From Wenzhouxiangella sp. AB-CW3 (lineage in GTDB: Bacteria; Pseudomonadota; Gammaproteobacteria; Xanthomonadales; Wenzhouxiangellaceae), in the NCBI RefSeq assembly GCF_014725735.1, contig NZ_CP061368.1, forward strand, positions 387,225 through 451,224: a stretch of 64,000 nucleotides of DNA, given 5' to 3'. The position numbers and the translations under genes are program-made. Position 1 is the stretch's first letter, and each line of letters starts with the position of its first letter. This document shows, in pieces, positions 17,547-25,479 of the stretch. The notes under the pieces are model-generated. The model made no database searches and had not been told where the DNA came from. It saw nothing but the letters and a program-made list of their open reading frames with translations.

Positions 17547-18477
17547 TCACCTCGCCACTGCCAAGTGCCTGTACCCGATGGTCTCGACGCACCAGGAGCC
17601 GGCCCTGGCCATCGATGCCCTCGGCCCGGCCACTGAAGTCTTCATTGGCGGCCCGGCGGATCTCGACGGTTCGTCCGGCCAGCGCATCAAAGTCTTGCCA
17701 GGCAGGCAGAAACGCCTCGAATCCGTCACGGTCCAGGCGTGGCAGATCGGTTTCGAGACGGCTCAGAATGCTTCCGGCCAGCCGGTTGCGCATCGAAGCG
17801 TTCGTGTGCTCGGACAGTCCAGTAACCGGTTGATCCAGGGCAGTGCCGGCTGGCCGGTGGCAGTTGATGCCGATGCCGATAATGGCCCGGCACGGACCTT
17901 CGGCGGCACCGTTGACCTCGACCAGGCAGCCGCCGAGCTTGGCATCGCCAATGACCAGGTCGTTGGGCCACTTGACGCGAATGCCATCGATACCGAGGGA
18001 GCGGATGGCGCTGGCCGCGGCCAGGCCCACCACCAGGCTCAGAGGGGCCAGGCCGGCCAGGCCCGATGAGAACTCCCAGCCCAGAGACAGGTACAGCCCA
18101 CCGGGCGGCGATTGCCAATCTCGACCGCGCCGGCCGCGACCGGCCTTCTGGGCCTCGGCGACAATGGCGCGGGCATGCACATTCCTGCTGTCGGCCAGCC
18201 GGGAATTGGTGGAATCGACCGCGCCGACCACTTCAAGCTGGATGCGCGATGGCCCGAGGTGCTCGCGGATCAGCGCCGGATCGAGCAACTCGATGGCCTG
18301 GTCGAGCCGGTAGCCATCACCGGCGGTGCCGGCAACGGCCAGGCCAAGCTGGCGCAAAGACTGTATGCGTTTCCACACCGCGGCGCGGCTGATGCCCAGC
18401 TCCTCGGCCAGTGCCGCGCCGTTGTGGCGCTGGCCGTCGGCCAGGCGGATATAGAGTTCCTGGATTTCAGGGCTCAT
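17530..18477 (-). CDS. birA: Bifunctional biotin ligase / biotin operon repressor BirA
   Basis: 315 residues. The N-terminal winged helix (GAALAEELGISRAAVWKRIQ, about 20-40) marks the repressor type. The catalytic loop GRGRRGRDWQSPPGGLYLSL (about 113-132), KWPNDL (about 168-173) and GIGINCH follow; the C-terminal SH3-like subdomain contains GRAEGIDGQGRLLV. It activates biotin as biotinyl-AMP and attaches it to the acetyl-CoA carboxylase carrier, and in dimer form represses bio genes. bioC at 10.4 kb is a plausible target. It overlaps plsY by 11 bases. Confidence 0.95.
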   Translation of the reverse strand: MSPEIQELYIRLADGQRHNGAALAEELGISRAAVWKRIQSLRQLGLAVAGTAGDGYRLDQAIELLDPALIREHLGPSRIQLEVVGAVDSTNSRLADSRNVHARAIVAEAQKAGRGRRGRDWQSPPGGLYLSLGWEFSSGLAGLAPLSLVVGLAAASAIRSLGIDGIRVKWPNDLVIGDAKLGGCLVEVNGAAEGPCRAIIGIGINCHRPAGTALDQPVTGLSEHTNASMRNRLAGSILSRLETDLPRLDRDGFEAFLPAWQDFDALAGRTVEIRRAANEDFSGRAEGIDGQGRLLVRRDHRVQALGSGEVSVRGR

Positions 18478-19132
18478 TGGACGACCGGTGGTTCTTTCGT
18501 CGGCGCATCAGACGCACCTTGTCGAAGCGGTGTTCCGAGCCGCTGAGCAGGCGAGCCAGGTTGCCGCGATGGGTATAGATCAGCAACACCGCCAGGGCGA
18601 TGGCCAGCCCGCCCAGCGCCGGTGGCACGGGGTCTGGTCCCAGCAGCCACATCGCCGGAACAAGGCTCAGCCCGGCCAGAACGGTGGCCAGGCCGACATA
18701 GCCGGTGCCAAGTATCGTGACCACCCAGACCAGCAGAAGCGGCGCCAGGCACCAGGGTGCGACGATGGCCACAACGCCCACGGCGGTGCCGGCTCCCTTG
18801 CCGCCACGGAACCGGAAGTAGACCGGCCAGACATGTCCGAGTACCGCGGCCAGCCCGGCTGCAGCCGCCAGACTGGCCAAGTCCATGTTCACCGGCAGGA
18901 CCAAAGCCACGATAGCCGGCGCCAGCCCGGCGGCGACGATTCCCTTGCCCACGTCGATCAGCACCACGCCCAGGGCAAAGCGCCAGCCGACCGTCCGCAA
19001 GGCGTTGGTGCCGCCGGCATTGCCCGATCCGAGCTGGCGGATGTCGATGTCGCGCAGCCGCCCCAGCAGCAGGCTGCCGGAAATCGAACCGAGCAGGTAG
19101 CCCAGGGCCACGGCCATCAGCACTTCAGGCAT
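18467..19132 (-). CDS. plsY: Acyl-phosphate:glycerol-3-phosphate acyltransferase PlsY
   Basis: 221 residues from the ATG at 19132 (CGGAG 9 bases upstream); a GTG-type start 13 codons earlier gives a less likely extension. An inner-membrane protein with the three PlsY signatures: GSGNAGGTNALRTVGW, GHVWPVYFRFRGGKGAGT and a C-terminal THRGNLARLL loop. It transfers an acyl group from acyl-phosphate to glycerol-3-phosphate, the first step of phospholipid synthesis. The start overlaps the end of the FakA-FakB fusion by 8 bases, linking acyl-phosphate supply to its use. PlsX is not in the window. Confidence 0.94.
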   Translation of the reverse strand: MPEVLMAVALGYLLGSISGSLLLGRLRDIDIRQLGSGNAGGTNALRTVGWRFALGVVLIDVGKGIVAAGLAPAIVALVLPVNMDLASLAAAAGLAAVLGHVWPVYFRFRGGKGAGTAVGVVAIVAPWCLAPLLLVWVVTILGTGYVGLATVLAGLSLVPAMWLLGPDPVPPALGGLAIALAVLLIYTHRGNLARLLSGSEHRFDKVRLMRRRKNHRSSNEP

Positions 19133-20948
19133 TGCGCCGCTCCGGGGGATGCCAGGGATGCATGCCGACAATCAGGGTGCCCGGTCCGGCGTGGGCGCCT
19201 ACCGCCGGACTGGCCTCGACGATCCAGCAGGCATCCACCTGCGGACGGGCGGCCAGGATTTGTTGCCGAAGTTGCCGGGCATCACTCTCGGCGTTGGTGT
19301 GACTGATGATCATGCGATAGGTTTTCCGGGCCTCCATGCGTTTGATGAGGTAGCGCCCGAACCGTTCGACGGCACGGCCACGCCCGGCGATCACGCCGCG
19401 CGCACCCAGGCGACCGTCCGCGGTGGCCGACAGTACCGGGTTGAGTCCGAGCCGGCGTGCCAGTTTTTCCATCCAGGGTTTGATCCGTCCGCCGCGCACG
19501 CCCCAGGACAGGTCTCGCGCCAGTGCGAAGGTCTTGAACTGGCCGATGGTTTCTTCCAGGCGGGTGCGGATGGCAATCCGTTCCCAGCCGCGCTCGGCCG
19601 CCTCGGCCGCCCAGAGCACCGCCAGCGCCTGGCCGCAGGCCGCATTGCGAGTGTCGACAATTTCGACACGCGCCGGGTCGACCCGCTCGGCTGCCGACTC
19701 GGCGGCCTGCAGCGTGCCGCTGAGGCGGCGTGACAGCTGCACGCCCAGCACATCCAGTCCGTGCGAGGTGAGCAGTTCGAACTGGCGCCGGAAATCCGCC
19801 GGGGGCGGCTGGGAGGTGCGCGGATGGGTGTCGCTTTCGGCGAGGCGCTTGTAGAACTCGGCCGGGCTCATGGTGAGCTTGTCGAGAAACTCCTCGTCGC
19901 CGAAACTCAGCCGCACGGGAACGACATGAATGCCGAGCCGGTCGATCTCCTCTTCGGGCAGGTCGGCGGCCGAATCGGTGACGATGGCGACCTGGCCCGA
20001 ATGGTTCATCAGGCCGTGCTGGCGGGTCATGTCGTCGGCCTTCTGCTGGCGAATCTCGCCGAACTCGCCGCAGACGCGAAAGACTTCCCCGGGACGATCG
20101 GTATGGATGTGGACCCGGGCCCGCCGGTGTCCGCCGGCGACCACTAGGGAGTCGGCGTCCTGTTCCATGAGTTGCTTGCGCAGGCGATCGACATCGATGC
20201 CGTCGCCTTCGATCAGGCATTCGGTGCAGAAGCGATGCTGTTCGGGGGCGCCGTGACTGCCGGCCGCGGCCACCGGCTGCATGCCCTCGCGATGTTCGCT
20301 TTCCGGGACCTCGGGGATCTGTCCACTGCGCATGTAACGCCAGACGCCATCGAGCAGGTCGACAAACCCCTGGGCACCGGCATCGACCACACCAGCATCC
20401 TTGAGCACGGCAAGCTGCTCGGGCGTGGCGGCCAGCGAGCGGTGGGCGCGCATGAGCCCCTGGCGAAACATCTCGCGGATGTCGTCGACGCCATCGGCGG
20501 CCAGCCGGTTGAGCTCGTCGGCGAAGTCTTCCAGCACGGTCGGCAGGGTGCCGGGTACGGGTTCGGCCATGGCACTCCAGGCCGAACGTGCGCCGGCCGT
20601 GGAGACCCGCGCAAAGCGATTCGAGTCGAGCACCTGAAAATCACGGCTGCAATCGCTCAGGCCCTGAAAGTATTGGGCCATGATCGCCCCGGAATTGCCG
20701 CGGGCACCGTCCAGGGCGGCATCGGCGATCTGGGAAAGCAGTTCGGGCAGGCTGCGATGATCACGGTCGAGCAGTACCTTGCGCACACTGGCCAGGGTGA
20801 AGGCCAGGTTGGTGCCGGTGTCGCTATCGGCCACCGGAAAGACATTGATGGCATTGATGTGATCGCGCCGCCGAAACACATTGGCGATGCCGGCCAGCAG
20901 GGCCTGCTCGAAGCGGGCTGCGTCGATATGCGAAATGACCCGGGTCAC
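19125..20948 (-). CDS. FakA-FakB fusion: DAK2-domain fatty acid kinase joined to DegV lipid-binding domain
   Basis: 607 residues. Residues 1-200 are a DhaL/DAK2 kinase domain: INVFPVADSDTGTN (31-47), DGARGNSGAIM (80-90), LKDAGVVDAGAQGF (182-195). Residues 230-300 resemble the FakA middle domain, with FCTEC (Cys241) and VHIHTD (His280, His282) in the positions of its zinc ligands. Residues 319-605 are a complete DegV/FakB domain (VAIVTDSAADLP, RTSQPPP, RLSGTLQAAE, VRGGRIKP, HAGPGTLIVGMH). In Firmicutes these are separate proteins that make acyl-phosphate from fatty acid and ATP. It is translationally coupled to plsY. The product is inferred, not shown. Confidence 0.85.
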   Translation of the reverse strand: MTRVISHIDAARFEQALLAGIANVFRRRDHINAINVFPVADSDTGTNLAFTLASVRKVLLDRDHRSLPELLSQIADAALDGARGNSGAIMAQYFQGLSDCSRDFQVLDSNRFARVSTAGARSAWSAMAEPVPGTLPTVLEDFADELNRLAADGVDDIREMFRQGLMRAHRSLAATPEQLAVLKDAGVVDAGAQGFVDLLDGVWRYMRSGQIPEVPESEHREGMQPVAAAGSHGAPEQHRFCTECLIEGDGIDVDRLRKQLMEQDADSLVVAGGHRRARVHIHTDRPGEVFRVCGEFGEIRQQKADDMTRQHGLMNHSGQVAIVTDSAADLPEEEIDRLGIHVVPVRLSFGDEEFLDKLTMSPAEFYKRLAESDTHPRTSQPPPADFRRQFELLTSHGLDVLGVQLSRRLSGTLQAAESAAERVDPARVEIVDTRNAACGQALAVLWAAEAAERGWERIAIRTRLEETIGQFKTFALARDLSWGVRGGRIKPWMEKLARRLGLNPVLSATADGRLGARGVIAGRGRAVERFGRYLIKRMEARKTYRMIISHTNAESDARQLRQQILAARPQVDACWIVEASPAVGAHAGPGTLIVGMHPWHPPERRNA

Positions 20949-20959
20949 CGTTCGAGCGT

Positions 20960-21190
20960 TCAGTCTTCGACCAGGTCGCGTACCTGCGAGGCGGTAAAGG
21001 GCCAGGTCAGCTTCTCGCCCGTATCAGGATTGAACAGGACCGGGATCTGGGTGGCGTAGCGTTCGAGCAGTTCAATATCGGTTTCGATGTCGACCAGTTC
21101 GTACCGGCTGCCGAAGCCGCCTTCGGCCAGCAGTGCCTGTGCCTTGTCGCAGAGGCCGCAGTCCGGCCGCGTGTAGAGCTTGAGCGTCAT
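20960..21190 (-). CDS. Glutaredoxin-like thioredoxin-fold protein
   Basis: 76 residues. The thioredoxin-fold N-terminus TLKLYTRPDCGLCDKAQALL has a CxxC at positions 11-14; TQIPVLFNPDTGEKLTWPFT contains the cis-Pro and substrate-groove region. It matches the short glutaredoxin-like (DUF836) family. It probably reduces disulfides or mixed disulfides in the cytoplasm; the target is unknown. It is the first gene of the minus-strand operon, 11 bases before the fatty-acid-kinase fusion. Confidence 0.85.
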   Translation of the reverse strand: MTLKLYTRPDCGLCDKAQALLAEGGFGSRYELVDIETDIELLERYATQIPVLFNPDTGEKLTWPFTASQVRDLVED

Positions 21191-21273
21191 GGGTACAACC
21201 CGATTTTCTTGCGGTGGCCAAGTATTCCATTGTAGCGGCTGCGGGTCCAGTCGCGGGCAGATCGGAGTGCGCG

Positions 21274-21279
21274 TAGAAT
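21274..21279 (+). promoter_or_regulatory. Candidate -10 element for sdaA
   Basis: TAGAAT matches the -10 consensus at five of six positions and lies 36 bases before the sdaA ATG. No convincing -35 is seen at the expected spacing, so the call is tentative. Confidence 0.35.
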
Positions 21280-21314
21280 GACGCTTTCATACAGCACTTT
21301 CTGGATCGCAACGC

Positions 21315-22685
21315 ATGGCAGTCAGTATCTTTGACCTGTTCAAGATCGGTATTGGTCCGTCCAGTTCGCATACGGTGGGACCGATGCGCGCCGCCGGCAT
21401 CTTCCTGAAGCGTCTCGAGGAGGCCGGCTGCCTGGAGAAAGTGGCCCGTCTCAAGGTGGGCCTCTACGGTTCGCTGGGTCATACGGGCCGGGGCCACGGC
21501 ACCGACAAGGCCGTGATCCTGGGACTGGAGGGAGAAGTGCCTGACCAGGTCGACCCGGATCACGTCCCCGCGCGCCTGGCCGAATTCGAAAAGAGTGGAC
21601 GGCTGCGCCTGGCCGGACGGCACGAAATCGAAGTGAATGAGCGCAAGGATCTGGTCTTTCACAAGCGCGAGACCCTGCCGCATCATCCCAACGGCATGCG
21701 CTTCACGGCTTTCGATGGCGACGGCAATGAGCTGCTACAGGGCGAGTACTACTCTGTTGGCGGTGGTTTCGTGGTCAATGCCGACGAGGCCGCGGCTGAT
21801 CGCATCGTGGCCGACGATACCCCCATGCGATATCCGTTTTCCTCCGGCGACGAGTTGCTGGCCATCTGTCGCGACAATGACCTGCGCATCGCCGAGGTGA
21901 TGATGGAGAACGAGAAGGCCTGGCGCAGCGAGGCCGAGGTCCGCGACGGCCTGCTGACCATCTGGCAAGCGATGCAGGACTGTGTCGATCGAGGCATTCG
22001 CCAGAGCGGGTATCTCCCGGGTGGTCTGAAGGTCAGTCGCCGGGCCCCTGAGCTCTACCGCAAGCTCAACGAGCGCGCGGAAAAGGATGATCTCGACCAG
22101 CTCGACTGGATCAACCTTTACGCGCTGGCCGTCAACGAGGAGAATGCCGCCGGTGGACGGGTGGTCACCGCGCCCACCAACGGGGCGGCGGGCATCATTC
22201 CGGCGGTGTTGCACTACTACCGGCGATTCGTGCCCGGCTCGAACGAGGAAGGGGTGCTGGAGTTTCTGCTTACTGCCGGTGCCATTGGCATTCTCTACAA
22301 GGAAAACGCTTCCATTTCCGGTGCCGAGGTGGGCTGCCAGGGCGAAGTGGGCGTGGCCTGCTCCATGGCCGCCGGCGGCCTGACCGCCGCTCGCGGCGGC
22401 GACATGAGCCAGGTCGAGAACGCCGCCGAAATCGGCATGGAGCATAATCTGGGGCTGACCTGCGACCCGGTCGCCGGCCTGGTGCAGATTCCGTGCATCG
22501 AGCGCAACGCCATGGGTTCGGTCAAGGCCGTCAACGCCACCCGCATGGCGCTGGCCGGCGACGGCAAGCACCGCGTGTCGCTCGACAAGGTCATCAAGAC
22601 CATGCGGGACACCGGGCGTGACATGAAGTCGAAGTACAAGGAGACGTCGCGGGGGGGGTTGGCAGTGAATGTGATTGAGTGCTGA
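21315..22685 (+). CDS. sdaA: L-serine ammonia-lyase (iron-sulfur, single chain)
   Basis: 456 residues. The N-terminal beta domain begins [23 protein letters not shown]; the alpha domain has the [21 protein letters not shown] and [16 protein letters not shown] stretches that supply cysteines for the [4Fe-4S] cluster. It is the type II architecture of E. coli SdaA/SdaB, about 455 residues. It deaminates L-serine to pyruvate and ammonia in the cytoplasm. It is transcribed alone on the plus strand, divergent from the glutaredoxin-led operon. Confidence 0.96.
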   Translation: MAVSIFDLFKIGIGPSSSHTVGPMRAAGIFLKRLEEAGCLEKVARLKVGLYGSLGHTGRGHGTDKAVILGLEGEVPDQVDPDHVPARLAEFEKSGRLRLAGRHEIEVNERKDLVFHKRETLPHHPNGMRFTAFDGDGNELLQGEYYSVGGGFVVNADEAAADRIVADDTPMRYPFSSGDELLAICRDNDLRIAEVMMENEKAWRSEAEVRDGLLTIWQAMQDCVDRGIRQSGYLPGGLKVSRRAPELYRKLNERAEKDDLDQLDWINLYALAVNEENAAGGRVVTAPTNGAAGIIPAVLHYYRRFVPGSNEEGVLEFLLTAGAIGILYKENASISGAEVGCQGEVGVACSMAAGGLTAARGGDMSQVENAAEIGMEHNLGLTCDPVAGLVQIPCIERNAMGSVKAVNATRMALAGDGKHRVSLDKVIKTMRDTGRDMKSKYKETSRGGLAVNVIEC

Positions 22686-22694
22686 AGCATTCGG

Positions 22695-22735
22695 ATGAAA
22701 GGTGAAAGGTGAAAGGTGAAAGGTGAAAGGAAAAA
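22695..22735 (+). repeat. Tandem GTGAAAG heptamer tract
   Basis: About five copies of the heptamer GTGAAAG/AAAGGTG followed by GGAAAAAAGG, between sdaA and the M23 gene. Roughly 60 bases later a pyrimidine stretch (CTTTTACCTCTTACCTTTCC, about 22788-22807) is its near complement, so transcripts could pair. A related pair of tracts occurs at 50235-50382. Confidence 0.75.
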
Positions 22736-23750
22736 AGGCGATGAGGGCTGGTGGCATCGTAGCGTGGCGATAGCCGGTTTTCCCCCTTTTACCTCTTACC
22801 TTTCCACCTTTCCCCCATTCGCAACATCGTTGATTCTGCTCCTGCTGTTTTCGCTGACTCTGGTTTCGACGCCGGCTTGGGCTCAGACGATTTACATCTA
22901 CGAAGACGAACACGGCGTCACGCATTTCACCGACCGTCAGCCCGAGACCGAGCGTGAGGTCACCATTCAGCGGGCGGTGGCCGAGCCGGAGGAGATGCTC
23001 GACGTGCGTCGGCACGGGCCATCGGAGTCGCCGGTCTGGATGTTTCGCAATCGTACCCACGGGCCGCTGGCCGTACGGGTGGCGCTGGGGGAGCAGGACA
23101 ATGTCGTGACCCAGCCGATGCTGCCGCACACTTTTGTTCTGGGGCCGCTGGAAGACCGGGAGCTGGTCACCATCGGCCCGTTTGATCGCTACCGGTCCTG
23201 GTCTTATCGCCTGGAAACCGAATCGCTGCCGGGTCGTCCGGATGCTGCCCATCGGCCCGGGCAGCCCTATCGGGCACCGTTTTCTCAGGGCGCCCGCTTT
23301 CGCATCGGCCAGGCGTTCGGGGGAAGTTTCAGCCACGATCAGCCCTCGAACTATCACGCCGTCGATATCGCCATGCCGGTGGGCACGCCCGTGCATGCGG
23401 CCCGCGAGGGTGTGGTCATGGACCAGGCGCGTTATTTCCACGGTGCCGGCGAGGATATGGAACGCTACGGCGACCGCGCCAATTTCGTGCGCCTCCTTCA
23501 CGACGACGGCACTATGGCCGTCTATGCGCATCTCGACTACGAGGGCGTGCGCGTGGCGCCAGGCCAGCGCGTCGAGCGTGGCCAGCTGATCGGCAAATCC
23601 GGCAACACCGGCTTCACCACCGGCCCGCATCTGCATTTCGTTGTCCAGAAAAACCGCAACATGGAGCTGGTGTCGGTGCCCTTCGAGTTCGGGGGCACGA
23701 ACGGGAGTGGCGTGACGCCGCGCCAGGGGCTCAGGCTTGAGGCGCGTTGA
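22716..23750 (+). CDS. Secreted M23 (LytM-type) peptidase with DUF4124 N-terminus
   Basis: 344 residues if the GTG at 22716, inside the heptamer tract, is used. A TTG near 22831, just before ILLLLFSLTLVSTPAWAQ, would give a shorter form; neither has a textbook Shine-Dalgarno. After the signal peptide comes a DUF4124 motif (IYIYEDEHGVTHFTDRQPE). The peptidase domain shows YHAVDIAMPVGTPVHAA (His and Asp zinc ligands) and GPHLHFVVQ (HxH), so the metal site is complete. Such enzymes cut peptidoglycan cross-bridges, or activate amidases when the site is lost. Confidence 0.9.
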   Translation: MKGERKKGDEGWWHRSVAIAGFPPFTSYLSTFPPFATSLILLLLFSLTLVSTPAWAQTIYIYEDEHGVTHFTDRQPETEREVTIQRAVAEPEEMLDVRRHGPSESPVWMFRNRTHGPLAVRVALGEQDNVVTQPMLPHTFVLGPLEDRELVTIGPFDRYRSWSYRLETESLPGRPDAAHRPGQPYRAPFSQGARFRIGQAFGGSFSHDQPSNYHAVDIAMPVGTPVHAAREGVVMDQARYFHGAGEDMERYGDRANFVRLLHDDGTMAVYAHLDYEGVRVAPGQRVERGQLIGKSGNTGFTTGPHLHFVVQKNRNMELVSVPFEFGGTNGSGVTPRQGLRLEAR

Positions 23751-23863
23751 ACGCTGCTACAAAGCCCGTGAACGGCTGACTGGGACAGACCAGCCCTCAC
23801 TCAATCCCGTGGCCCGACCTCGTCAACCTGGTCCAACCAAGCGAGCCAGCCAGCCAAGCGGGA

Positions 23864-24153
23864 TTATTCACACTCCGCCAGCATCGGCCGCGCCAGCCGT
23901 TCGATCGAATAGTCGCCCGATCCGTAATCCTCGTTCACGCTGTCGTACCAGATGTGGCCGTTCAAGTCATCGTCGAATGCCATCACCAGGCTGCCCCAGT
24001 GGGTGAACTCGACCTCGTCGGGATCGAAGTCGGGGCCGAAGCGGGTGCCGGTGGGTTGAATAAGGTTCTCGATAGTGAGCGTGGTGCCCTCGAAATCACC
24101 GTCGCCCATCATCCAGGCCTGGTGGCCGGACCGATCGGGTTGATAGGTGAACC
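23864..24153 (-). pseudogene. 3' end of LRR-A gene, cut off by IS4
   Basis: C-terminal remnant of the LRR gene at 25480-27313. It begins at the IS terminus in the middle of a GEGF module (GFTYQPDRSGHQAWMMGDGDFE) and continues through RFGPDFDPDEVEFTHWGSL and YDSVNEDYGSGDYSIERLAR to the family's shared C-terminus LARPMLAECE. Removing the IS and one AGGTGAACC copy restores YWFTYQPDRSG in frame. Confidence 0.9.
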
Positions 24154-25479
24154 CACTAGTGTCCGGTTTAAAAGCCGAATAGATTCAATTGGTTACCGTC
24201 TTTGATCTGATCCAGATCGCTTCGGTCGATCGTAACCGCCTGTTTCAACTGTGTTTTTTCAAATACAGTTATGGAGATAATCTGTAGCATTGCGTGCAGC
24301 GAAATATCGAGGTCCAAACGCTTTTTGATGATGGCGATCAGCACATAGGTCGACACAGCAATCCAAATTTGTGTCTTGACTGCGTTCTCCGATCGGCCGA
24401 AGAAGCACTTGATACGGAGATTTTGCTTGATCCACTTGAAGAACAGCTCGACCTGCCACCGGCTTTTGTACAACGCGCAGATCGTAAGAGCCGGGAGTTG
24501 GAACTGATTGGTGAGAAATACCAGGGTCTTTCCGGTTTCCGGGTCCTTGAAGCGAATGCGTCTCAAGTGTTGAGGATAGTACTTGCTTGGACGCTGGCCG
24601 CAGAGCGCAATAGTTTGGTCGCAGATCAGCCCAGCTTGCCGATCTGTAGCAGCAGAATAGACCCGCCGGAAGTCCAGGTTTGATTTGGCCCGGATTACAA
24701 AGAAGGCGCCGGCCTGGGCCAGATTGAATAGTCGAGCATAGTCCAGGTAGGCCCGATCCATCACGTAAAACGAACCTGCCTCCGGAATCAGCAAGTCTAG
24801 AACATTGACGTCGTGCAGCTTGCCGTCGGAGATATGAATGAAGCTGGGAATCGATCCGCGCAGATCCAGCAGGGTATGAAGTTTGACTGCCGCTTTTGCC
24901 GTGCGAAATGGTGCCCATGGGAACATCGACAGACATAGGTCGATGGTGGTTGAGTCGAGTGCGTAAACCGTATCGGGAAGACCCGAGCTTATGGATTCGT
25001 CGACATAGAGGCTTCTCGCTTGTGCAATCAGATGCTGGGCATAGTCGCCGTAAATTCTCCAATCTCGCGACTCGTTTGCATCGGCAAGAGTTGCTCGACG
25101 AATCGGCTGGCGAAAGCCCATGTGGTAAAGCTTTGCAGACTGAACCTGGAGACAGGCTTCGATGTCCCGCAGGCTCTCGCGGTAGGTCAGCTGGGCAAAG
25201 GCCATACAGCGGAACTGTTCGGCGCAGCTCAGAGTTCGCACTCGCCGGTTGCCGTCGTATCGGTCGACGGTGCGGTGGAAAGTCTTCCAGGGAAGGAAAT
25301 CCATAATCTGAGCAAAAAGCGTCTTGCCGATGTTCATTTGCCACTCCGGAGGGCACGGTATCGGCTTGGTTATACACCGCGAACTCCGCGTTCAAATCGG
25401 GGACACCTTTTTCCGCTTGTAATGTGCTGTAAAACATGCGATTTTCGGGATTCAGAGCACTTTTAACCGGACACTAGTG
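24154..25479 (-). mobile_element. IS4-family insertion sequence, complete copy 2
   Basis: 1326 bp bounded by 15-bp perfect inverted repeats CACTAGTGTCCGGTT. A 9-bp target duplication AGGTGAACC sits at 24145-24153 and 25480-25488. It appears identical to copy 1 over their shared 987 bp, so at least one insertion is recent. It interrupts an LRR gene in its second GEGF module. Matching target copies on both sides show that no inversion between the two IS copies has occurred at this junction since insertion. Confidence 0.96.
24168..25337 (-). CDS. IS4-family transposase, complete
   Basis: 389 residues, the only coding gene of the element. The N-terminal domain (MNIGKTLFAQIMDFLPW, SCAEQFRCMAFAQLTYRESL) resembles the DUF4372 region found in this IS4 subgroup. 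DDE residues lie in YALDSTTID, VMDRAYLDY and SRWQVELFFKWIK. There is no frameshift or stop, so this copy can probably transpose and could also act on copy 1. Confidence 0.94.
   Translation of the reverse strand: MNIGKTLFAQIMDFLPWKTFHRTVDRYDGNRRVRTLSCAEQFRCMAFAQLTYRESLRDIEACLQVQSAKLYHMGFRQPIRRATLADANESRDWRIYGDYAQHLIAQARSLYVDESISSGLPDTVYALDSTTIDLCLSMFPWAPFRTAKAAVKLHTLLDLRGSIPSFIHISDGKLHDVNVLDLLIPEAGSFYVMDRAYLDYARLFNLAQAGAFFVIRAKSNLDFRRVYSAATDRQAGLICDQTIALCGQRPSKYYPQHLRRIRFKDPETGKTLVFLTNQFQLPALTICALYKSRWQVELFFKWIKQNLRIKCFFGRSENAVKTQIWIAVSTYVLIAIIKKRLDLDISLHAMLQIISITVFEKTQLKQAVTIDRSDLDQIKDGNQLNLFGF

Noticed and set aside
22695-22735. CRISPR-like array
   Set aside because: Units of 7 bases without spacers; a simple tandem repeat.
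21735-23636. 633-codon minus-strand frame across sdaA and the M23 gene
   Set aside because: It spans two unrelated, well-supported plus-strand genes.
1-25479. Composite transposon bounded by the two IS4 copies
   Set aside because: The interval contains essential genes (plsY, birA, coaX, tRNA), and the copies are inverted with separate target duplications at copy 2.
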